Assembly (NCBI GenBank): GCA_018713365.1
Contig: DVOU01000007.1
Span: 1 to 64,000 of the forward strand
Direction of reading: 5' to 3'
Source of the DNA: Pullichristensenella excrementipullorum
GTDB taxonomy: Bacteria > Bacillota > Clostridia > Christensenellales > Aristaeellaceae
Length of the DNA stretch: 64,000 bases
Below the pieces are notes generated by a model that saw only the letters and a program-made list of their open reading frames with translations, searched no databases and was not told the origin of the DNA. Both the position numbers and the translations under genes were made by a program. Positions 58,424 through 64,000 of this stretch are shown piece after piece (position 1 is the stretch's first letter; every line of letters begins with the position of its first letter).

Positions 58424-58979
58424 AGGCACCCTCCCTGAACAGAACCATTCCAAAATAGGTCACGGTATCCTGTCCGTTGATGTACTTCAACGGCGTATCT
58501 CTGGTGGTATTATAGACATCGACACCGCAGGCCTCCATGGAGATCAGCGCCTTGTCGGGATACCGGCAGGGTTGGCCGTCCGGCAGGGTGCAGCGTTCGC
58601 ACAGCGGGCAGCCGCCCGCGCCCAGATGCAGCGCCGCGTCGGGAAACGCGCGCAAAAGGCGTTGGCCCACGCGCGAATACTCGAGCTTGGCGCGCTGCAT
58701 GCCCTCGACGTCGAAGCTGTCCTCCAGCGCGCCCACCGTCTGATAAAGCAGCGCGAGATCACAGGCGCGCACTCTGGCCATCAGCGTTTCGATATCGCCA
58801 CAGGCGGGCGGGCAGACCCAGTAGCGCCCGTAGGCGCCGCATTGATTGGTTCCACAGATGCCGCGGAACTCCTTGTTGAGAACGATGGCCGATACCGGCA
58901 ACACGCATGCCTTGAACGCGCCGCATTCAAGAGCCGCGCGTTCAAGGCGTTCAGCGTCCCGGAACTGAACGGTCGTCAT
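58395..58979 (-). CDS. DUF2284 cysteine-rich metal-binding protein
   Basis: 194-residue protein with many cysteines (CGTNQCGAYGRYWVCPPACG, GGCPLCERCTLPDGQPCRYP), suggesting one or more Fe-S clusters or metal sites. DUF2284 proteins recur next to corrinoid methyltransferases; their role is not settled, electron supply to the reactivase being one possibility. ATG 58979 follows GAGGTG, 10 bases after the methyltransferase stop. Confidence 0.85.
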   Translation of the reverse strand: MTTVQFRDAERLERAALECGAFKACVLPVSAIVLNKEFRGICGTNQCGAYGRYWVCPPACGDIETLMARVRACDLALLYQTVGALEDSFDVEGMQRAKLEYSRVGQRLLRAFPDAALHLGAGGCPLCERCTLPDGQPCRYPDKALISMEACGVDVYNTTRDTPLKYINGQDTVTYFGMVLFREGAYAETDGTSR

Positions 58980-58989
58980 GACATTCACC

Positions 58990-60000
58990 TCAGCGCGCGC
59001 CGCGGTTGTGATCGTCCACGGCGGCGAAGAAAGCGTCGATGTTCTCCCACTTGGCGTGGAAGGGGATGTCACAGCCGGAAGATGGAACGAAGTTGGCGCA
59101 GGCGCCGCACTCGTCCATCAGCGTCAGCGTCGCCTGGCGGATGCTCTGCGGCGTGCCGCCCGCAAACTCGCCGGCGGGGTCGATGTTGCCCATGCACAGC
59201 ATATCCGCGGGCGCATGCTCCAGAAACTCCTTCATGGAGATGGAGTTGCCGAAATGGTAGGCCGCCGCGCCGATCTGCTGCAGCCTGGGCAGCATGGCCA
59301 CGGTGATATTGCCGCAGTTGTGGTAGACTACGGGGAAATCCTCGGTCTGTACGGCTTCGACGATGCGCCTGGCCGCGCAGCAGGAAAACGCCTCGGCCAT
59401 CTCCGGGCTGAGCAGGCCCGCCAGGGGCTCCGCCATGACCACGCCGTCCGCTCCGGCTCCGGCAAAAGCGCGGATGTAGCCGATCAGGTAGTCGGCGGCC
59501 TTTTCCACCACGGTGGCGACCGCTTCCGGCTCGTCATAGCAGGTATAGAGGATCTCAGTCACATCCATCAGCCGGCCCGCCAGGGAAAACGGCCCGATGA
59601 CGCCCGCCAGCACGGGGCGGTCTTGCACGCGGCTCTTGGCCAGCCGCACGGCCTCGACGCACAGCGGCGCCCTGCCCTTGTCCAGCGAGGGGACTTGCAG
59701 CGTCCTGGCCGCCTCGGCGTCTCCGACGAGCTGACCGACGACGGTGGGCACCTCATCCTCGGAAAAGCGTACATCGCAGCCAAACGCCTCCGCCTCGACG
59801 GAGAGGTCCATCAGGCTCACCGCTGCCGCCGTGGGCGTGTGCTGCGCCACATAGGTCATGGCGTCGGCCTGCAGCTGGGCGGAATGTACCAGTTCATTGA
59901 CGTTGACGCCGATCTTCTGCGCCGCGGGAAAGGAGAGTATGGGCAGCGCCCGCTTGTTGGCCGGAGCGGCCGCCTGCCAAAGAAGCTGTGTCGTGTTCAT
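58990..60000 (-). CDS. MtaA/UroD-type corrinoid methyltransferase
   Basis: 336-residue cytosolic methyltransferase of the MtaA/MtbA/CmuA branch of the UroD superfamily. The zinc triad is complete: HNCG (His and Cys) at about residue 245 and the later Cys of PSSGCDIP. Other marks are AGVIGPFSLAGRLMDV and VVMAEPLAGLLSP. It could move a methyl group onto or from the corrinoid protein encoded 18 bases upstream; as in bacterial O-demethylases with UroD-type subunits, the substrate-side role is plausible because methanogen coenzyme M is not expected here. ATG 60000 is preceded by GGAGG; ATG 60018 would place the start before that site. Confidence 0.9.
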   Translation of the reverse strand: MNTTQLLWQAAAPANKRALPILSFPAAQKIGVNVNELVHSAQLQADAMTYVAQHTPTAAAVSLMDLSVEAEAFGCDVRFSEDEVPTVVGQLVGDAEAARTLQVPSLDKGRAPLCVEAVRLAKSRVQDRPVLAGVIGPFSLAGRLMDVTEILYTCYDEPEAVATVVEKAADYLIGYIRAFAGAGADGVVMAEPLAGLLSPEMAEAFSCCAARRIVEAVQTEDFPVVYHNCGNITVAMLPRLQQIGAAAYHFGNSISMKEFLEHAPADMLCMGNIDPAGEFAGGTPQSIRQATLTLMDECGACANFVPSSGCDIPFHAKWENIDAFFAAVDDHNRGAR

Positions 60001-60018
60001 CGCGCATCCCGCCTCCAT

Positions 60019-60654
60019 TCACTGTTCGCTGCAATAGGCGGCGGCGCGATCCGCGGCAGAAGCCGCGTCCGGCGTATAGGCATCCGCGCCGATCTGGCGG
60101 CAGAACGCCTCGGTCACCGGCGCTCCGCCGATCATGATCTTGACCTTGTCGCGCAACCCTGCGTCCGTCACCGCCTTGACGACCTCGCCCATCACGCCCA
60201 TGGTGGTGGTCAGAAGCGCCGAACAGCAGATGATCTGGCAGTTTTCTTCCTGCGCAGCCTTGACGAACGCCTCTGGAGAGACGTCCGTGCCCAGGTCGAT
60301 GACCTCGAGGCCCTTGCCCTCCAGCATCATCTTCACCAGATTCTTGCCGATGTCGTGCAGATCGCCCTTGACCGTGCCGATGCAGGCCTTGCCAGTCGCC
60401 TTGACGCCGCTTTCCGCCAGCAACGGCTTGAGCAAGGAGGCGCCCATGTTCATCGCGCGCGCGGCGATCAGCACTTCAGGAACGAAGATCTCGTTGTTCT
60501 TGAACTTTTCACCGATGACGCTCATGCCGCTGAGCAGGCCCTCTTCCAGGATCTGCTTCGCAGGGATGCCTTCGTCGATCGCCTGCTGCACCAGCGCCTT
60601 GACGTCCTTCGCCTTGCCTGCCTGCAGTTTTGCTGAAATGTCTTCCAGGATCAT
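60019..60654 (-). CDS. Corrinoid (B12-binding) methyl-carrier protein
   Basis: 211-residue methyl carrier like MtaC/MtbC. Residues 1-85 form the helical cap domain, and 90-211 the B12-binding Rossmann domain with the cobalt-ligand motif GDLHDIGKN (His 100) and later IICCSALLTTTM and KIMIGGAPVTEAF. It carries methyl groups between the methyltransferases. ATG 60654 follows AAGGAGG. First gene of the operon carrier-methyltransferase-DUF2284-reactivase and divergent from a PocR-type regulator. Confidence 0.95.
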   Translation of the reverse strand: MILEDISAKLQAGKAKDVKALVQQAIDEGIPAKQILEEGLLSGMSVIGEKFKNNEIFVPEVLIAARAMNMGASLLKPLLAESGVKATGKACIGTVKGDLHDIGKNLVKMMLEGKGLEVIDLGTDVSPEAFVKAAQEENCQIICCSALLTTTMGVMGEVVKAVTDAGLRDKVKIMIGGAPVTEAFCRQIGADAYTPDAASAADRAAAYCSEQ

Positions 60655-60666
60655 GGAATTGCCTCC

Positions 60667-60695
60667 TTGCGCTTTTTTGTTAATTTCAGTATAAT
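60667..60695 (+). promoter_or_regulatory. Promoter of the PocR-AraC gene
   Basis: TTGCGC, 17-bp spacer, TATAAT on the plus strand. The leftward corrinoid operon must start in the same 104-bp gap (ATTCAC and TATACT on the minus strand are possible), so the two promoters overlap. Confidence 0.6.
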
Positions 60696-60758
60696 AGTAT
60701 CTGTCGGGCGTGAATTGTAATAACCAACGATTTATTGAAAAAAGACGTGATATTTGAC

Positions 60759-62009
60759 ATGGCATTTGGGATTTTTGAATTGGTATCTCGCGAGCGCATC
60801 TCCGATGTGTTGGAAACATTGCACAATTACACAGGTCTGCCCCTGCAGCTGAGCGGCGCAGACGGCGTGCCGCTTTTGTCCTTTGGGGAAACGGCGCGCT
60901 ACTGCACGCTCCTGCAGAAAAACATCTTCGCGCCCTCGACATGCGTGGACATGTGCCGCAAAGCCGGCGAGCGCGCCCAGCGGCTTGGCGAGGCATATAT
61001 CTACGCCTGTCACGCGCAGCTCAATCACATCGCCTTTCCCCTGCTCAACGGCAGCGAGCTGCTTGCCAGCATACGCATCGGCCCGTTTTTGCTGGATCAG
61101 CCGGACAGCACGCTCGTCTCGGACGTCATCGCCCAAAAACCGGTGCCGCCCGCCCTCGCTCTCGAACTGTACGAGGCCCTTCCGCAGATCAAGGTCATCT
61201 CCCCGGAACGCGCCACCCACCTGAGCCGGCTGGTGGACCATCTGCTTTCGCCCCTGTTGATCTCTGAGCGCGCGGTGCTTTTGCAGACCCGGGAAAAACT
61301 GGCGCAGCAATCGCGCATCAACGAAACGGTGCAGCTCTACAAGGCGCAGCAGCTCTCCTCGACACACGATTTCTTTTATGAAAAGGAAACTTCGCTGCTC
61401 ATCAAGGTAAAAACGGGGAACGTGCAGGAGGCCAAGGCCCTGCTCAACGAACTGCTGGGCTATGTGCTTTTCACCGAGGGCGGCAATATGGAGCTGATCC
61501 GCCTGCGGGCCATTGAATTGACAACGCTTTTGTCCCGCATCGCCATTGAAGGCGGGGCGCGCGCCGACAGCATCTACGCGCTCAACAGCCAGTTTCTCGT
61601 CTTTATCAGCCGCCAGAGCAGTTTCGACGATATTTCCATGCTCCTGCAGGAAGTGGTGGAAAGTTTCATCGGCACCATGTTCAGCAAGATCGACAAGGGC
61701 AACGCGCACATCCGGCGGGCGCTGCAATACATCTCCACGCACTATGCGCAGCCATTGACCGTAGCTTCTGTGGCCGGAGAGATCGGCCTCAGCCCCAACT
61801 ATTTCGCGACGCTCTTTCGCCAGAAAGTGGGCGAAACCTTTCACGCATACCTGTTGCGCGTGCGCGTCGAGGAGGGCAAGCAGCTGCTGCTCTCTACGCG
61901 CGATCCGCTCACCGACATCGCCGTGGCCCTGGGCTTCGCCGACCAGAGCTACTTCTGCCGCGTCTTCAAAAAGCTCGTGGGGATGACGCCCGGGCAGTAC
62001 CGCAGCTGA
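60759..62009 (+). CDS. PocR-domain AraC family regulator
   Basis: 416-residue regulator. Residues about 15-165 form a PocR sensory domain (YTGLPLQLSGADGVPLLSFG and a cysteine set in STCVDMCRKAG and YIYACHAQLNHIAFPLL); a helical linker follows and an AraC double HTH ends the protein (LTVASVAGEIGLSPNYFATL, DIAVALGFADQSYFCRVFKK). PocR governs B12-dependent propanediol use in Salmonella, and PocR-domain proteins often sit by corrinoid methyltransferase genes. ATG 60759 is taken as start; TTG 60735 is possible, and neither has a good ribosome site. Probable activator of the divergent corrinoid operon. Confidence 0.88.
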   Translation: MAFGIFELVSRERISDVLETLHNYTGLPLQLSGADGVPLLSFGETARYCTLLQKNIFAPSTCVDMCRKAGERAQRLGEAYIYACHAQLNHIAFPLLNGSELLASIRIGPFLLDQPDSTLVSDVIAQKPVPPALALELYEALPQIKVISPERATHLSRLVDHLLSPLLISERAVLLQTREKLAQQSRINETVQLYKAQQLSSTHDFFYEKETSLLIKVKTGNVQEAKALLNELLGYVLFTEGGNMELIRLRAIELTTLLSRIAIEGGARADSIYALNSQFLVFISRQSSFDDISMLLQEVVESFIGTMFSKIDKGNAHIRRALQYISTHYAQPLTVASVAGEIGLSPNYFATLFRQKVGETFHAYLLRVRVEEGKQLLLSTRDPLTDIAVALGFADQSYFCRVFKKLVGMTPGQYRS

Positions 62010-62100
62010 TCTTAGGCAGCTGTCTATTGGGCAGGCGGGACCCCGCCCCGCGCAAATGCGCAGCGATGGCGACCGTCTTTGAAATACCGCCGTTGTCTGA

Positions 62101-62328
62101 ATAGAATATCATCGGATCCAAATCGTGACCCCGCGTCATAACGGGAAGGTGGAGCGCCAGCACCGCACGGACGAGCTGCGGTTCTACAAACGCATGCGGA
62201 TGTACTGTTTGGAGGATGGCCGCAAGCAGCTGGCCGCGTATCAGCGTCGATCCAACGACCATATCATGACCTGTCTGAGCATGAGGTCCCCCAATGAGGT
62301 GCTTGACCTGTATCGGGGGATCATGTAG
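62101..62328 (+). pseudogene. Remnant of an integrase-core (IS481-like) transposase
   Basis: Only the C-terminal part of a DDE transposase remains: YHRIQIVTPRHNGKVERQHR (the last catalytic Glu region), then YKRMRMYCLEDGRKQLAAYQ and a SPNEVL end. The same frame is closed by a stop just upstream, and the N-terminal HTH and first two catalytic Asp residues are missing. It marks old insertion activity at the right end of the corrinoid region. Confidence 0.75.
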
Positions 62329-62389
62329 CAGACAAGGCCCTCCGGCTCATTGCGCCGGACGGCCAAAGCCCATTATGTTTCCCTTACCA

Positions 62390-62442
62390 CAGTCAAGGTC
62401 GGGTAGTATTTGCTTCGCAAATCTCCACCCTTCCCCTGACTG
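62390..62442. repeat. Nested inverted repeat downstream of the transposase remnant
   Basis: CAGTCA ... TGACTG encloses GGGT ... ACCC and a tight ATTTGC-TTC-GCAAAT hairpin (62408-62422). Together they can fold as one 53-base structure. Origin unknown; possibly a transposon end or an RNA element. Confidence 0.5.
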
Positions 62443-62515
62443 TTCCTGCCTGCTTCCGTGTTGCCTATGTTTGGCGCCCGTACACAAAGGGAAACAGGAA
62501 CGCAGGATCTATGCG

Positions 62516-62545
62516 TTGCAAAAGCTTCTGATTTGAAGTATAATA
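62516..62545 (+). promoter_or_regulatory. Promoter of the small gene at 62601
   Basis: TTGCAA, 18-bp spacer, TATAAT, 55 bases before the start codon. Confidence 0.6.
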
Positions 62546-62600
62546 TTGGGGAACAGCGCAGTTACAGTCAGGGAATGATCCCCGCAGGAGGAGAAAGAGA

Positions 62601-62819
62601 ATGTTCTACGAACCCTGGAAGCTGGCAGCCATTGACCAGGCCGGCTATAATGGAATTACAGATGCGCATATCGACGCAGTGGCAGAAGAAATCCTGAAAA
62701 CCGGCATTACGCAGGTTTCAAGAGAGGATTTCAACGCTGCCTGCTATCGTTGCGGTATAAATCCGAATAACTTCACCCAGAACGATCTGAATGCGCTGGA
62801 AGATCGGTTGAACATTTGA
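62601..62819 (+). CDS. Small acidic hypothetical protein
   Basis: 72-residue protein, mostly helical by appearance (DAHIDAVAEEILKTGITQVS, DFNAACYRCGINPNNFTQND), with two helix pairs separated by short loops; no family recognised. The gene has its own promoter and a good ribosome site (GCAGGAGG about 10 bases before ATG), which supports it being real though it sits between decayed transposases. Confidence 0.6.
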   Translation: MFYEPWKLAAIDQAGYNGITDAHIDAVAEEILKTGITQVSREDFNAACYRCGINPNNFTQNDLNALEDRLNI

Positions 62820-62873
62820 TTGCAACCGCTCAGACCGTTGACAACCCCCTGCGTTTGGATACTAGCGCTGGGG

Positions 62874-63333
62874 TTAACGGTTGGAACGGCTCGAAAAAGC
62901 ACAATGGCAAGAGGCCACCAGCCTCTTGATGTTCTGAATCGCCGCCGTCAGGGAACGCTGTTCCCGCATGTTCCGTATTCCAAGCATGCGCGCATAGCGC
63001 CCTCGGCCTCCGCAAAGGAGCGTTCGACCAGCTCTTTCCGTCATCCATAAATCTGTTTGCCATGATGCATTTTTCGTAAACGCATCGACTCTCTCCAGCG
63101 CGTCCTGCCACACATGCCGCTTCATCACCTTTCGGCTCTTGCTCGCTCCGACACATTCTGCTCGCCTCGGACGCCCCCCTGAAAATCTTGCCTTCACAGC
63201 AGTATTGCGGTATCCCTCGCGCGTCGTGGTCTTCCAGGTCAGCCGTTGCTTCTCCGGGCAGAGGTATTCGTCGCGGACTGGATCACAGCGGAAGCGGTGC
63301 TTTCCGTAGTGCGCCCCTTTGTGTGTTCCGTCG
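62874..63333 (-). pseudogene. Remnant of an IS1182-type transposase
   Basis: C-terminal third of a DDE transposase on the minus strand: HYGKHRFRCDP, EYLCPEKQRLTWKTTTREGY, a CPxRxxC-like site whose first Cys has become Arg (RPRRAEC), SRKVMKRHVWQDALE and RYARMLGIRNMREQ. Between the last two parts the frame is broken: the expected KELVERSFAEAE segment, with the catalytic Glu, is present but in another frame. The N-terminal half is missing. An inverted repeat (AACCCC/GGGGTT, about 62842-62875) lies at its 3' end. Confidence 0.75.
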
Positions 63334-63594
63334 GTACCCGAGCAACCCTTGTACGCTCTGTATCTCTTTCTTTAGCGCGCTGTTTCCCTTTGCTATATTG
63401 CTATCCATTGCATCTTTGAGAAATCCCGTGCGCGAAATCGCAAAATAATATAAAATGAGTATAATTTTTAATATTGTGATTTTGATATTCCGTTGCTATT
63501 ATAATGGTATAGATGCGTCATCAAACGAATTGCTTTCAGGGCCCGATCGCAAAGATGAATCATCAGGACGCATCGAATGATCGGAGGTATGAAC

Positions 63595-64000
63595 ATGAAG
63601 AAAGCTCTTGCCCTTTTGCTGTCATTGGCACTCGTTTTTGGCATTCTGGGCGTAGCGTCCGCCGAAGGAAGCGGAAAACTGACGATGCTGTTGGACGACG
63701 CGACGACGCAGAGCAATTTTGACGAATATCTTGCAGCCGCTGAAGCCGCGACTGGCCTGGATATCGAAGTGATCCCCATGCCCAGCAATACCACCGACCG
63801 AACCGCGAAGGTGTTCACGATCCTTTCTTCCGGCGATTCCAGTGTGGACATCATCTCTGTAGAGCAGGAAATGATCGTTGGTCTGAAAAACACCGACTAT
63901 ATCGCCGACCTGAGCGAGATCATGACTGACGAAGTCAAGGCCGCCTATCCCGAAGCGTTCATCGAGATGAGCAACGGCAACGGTATTCCGATGTTCATGG
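63595..64000 (+). CDS. Extracellular solute-binding protein, family 1 (N-terminal part, runs off right edge)
   Basis: First 135 codons of an exported binding protein of the MalE/family 1 class, usually partner to two MalF/MalG-type permeases and so a different transporter class from the three ribose-type systems here. Signal peptide MKKALALLLSLALVFGILG, cleavage near VASAE, no lipobox cysteine. The mature start shows KLTMLLDDATTQSNFDEYLA and KVFTILSSGDSSVDIISVEQ, typical of the first lobe. ATG 63595 follows CGGAGG; a TATAAT lies at about 63499. The rest of the gene and any permeases are outside the window. Confidence 0.9.
   Translation, partial: MKKALALLLSLALVFGILGVASAEGSGKLTMLLDDATTQSNFDEYLAAAEAATGLDIEVIPMPSNTTDRTAKVFTILSSGDSSVDIISVEQEMIVGLKNTDYIADLSEIMTDEVKAAYPEAFIEMSNGNGIPMFM

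Noticed and set aside
1..64000. CRISPR arrays, tRNA or rRNA genes, and phage genes
   Set aside because: No regularly spaced identical repeats, no tRNA-like or rRNA-like stretches and no phage structural genes were recognised on either strand; repeats at 28616 and 24950 do not have CRISPR spacing.

Overview
The window reads as a GC-rich, endospore-forming clostridial (Firmicutes) chromosome. The evidence is the tilS-hpt-ftsH order, spoIVB followed by a spo0A-type gene, the yqfC-yqfD-phoH-pgpH-ybeY-cdd-era-recO block known from Bacillus and Clostridia, a reverse rubrerythrin, and anaerobic enzymes (glycyl radical enzyme, iron alcohol dehydrogenase, corrinoid proteins). The secreted-protein style (short signal peptides ending AxA-E, DUF4367 and DUF6147 proteins) recalls Christensenellales-like gut clostridia, but that placement is tentative.

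Layout. 1-4062 (minus): ftsH (cut by the left edge), hpt, tilS and a secreted hydrolase. 4323-20911 (plus): housekeeping and sporulation genes: spoIVB, a spo0A homologue with a ruined receiver, deoB, a VanW protein, ridA, a divergent prs, proBA, then yqfC to recO with ybeY and cdd fused into one frame, and rubrerythrin. 21168-23311: an AT-richer patch with two secreted proteins of unknown role and a divergent small gene/XRE regulator pair sharing operator-like repeats. 23547-28435 (minus): sedoheptulokinase-like kinase, glycyl radical enzyme and its radical SAM activase, with a 340-bp mosaic of inverted repeats between kinase and enzyme. 29019-33691 (minus): a ribose-type sugar ABC transporter. 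34050-36654 (plus): ROK regulator and FucO-like dehydrogenase. 36855-39092: XRE regulator, ECF-like sigma factor, membrane DUF4367 protein and secreted DUF6147 protein. 39549-43857 (minus): glmS and a LacI repressor fused to a solute-binding domain. 44009-49412 (plus): hydrolase and a second sugar ABC system. 49797-55709 (minus): rhamnose mutarotase, SGNH hydrolase, a third sugar ABC system and a UroD-type methyltransferase. 55917-62009: AraC regulator, a corrinoid methyl-transfer operon (corrinoid protein, MtaA/UroD-type methyltransferase, DUF2284, corrinoid-reactivating ferredoxin) and a PocR-AraC regulator. 62101-63333: decayed transposases around a small gene. 63595 to the end: the start of a fourth, MalE-class binding protein.

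How it fits together. The right two thirds looks like a carbohydrate-scavenging region: four transport systems, each near regulators of different families and enzymes for unusual sugars. The most interesting reading is that 49.8-62.0 kb forms one functional district in which a deoxy-sugar-type transporter and mutarotase work with a corrinoid demethylation module, which would fit use of O-methylated sugars. This is inference from gene neighbourhood, not shown by the sequence alone.
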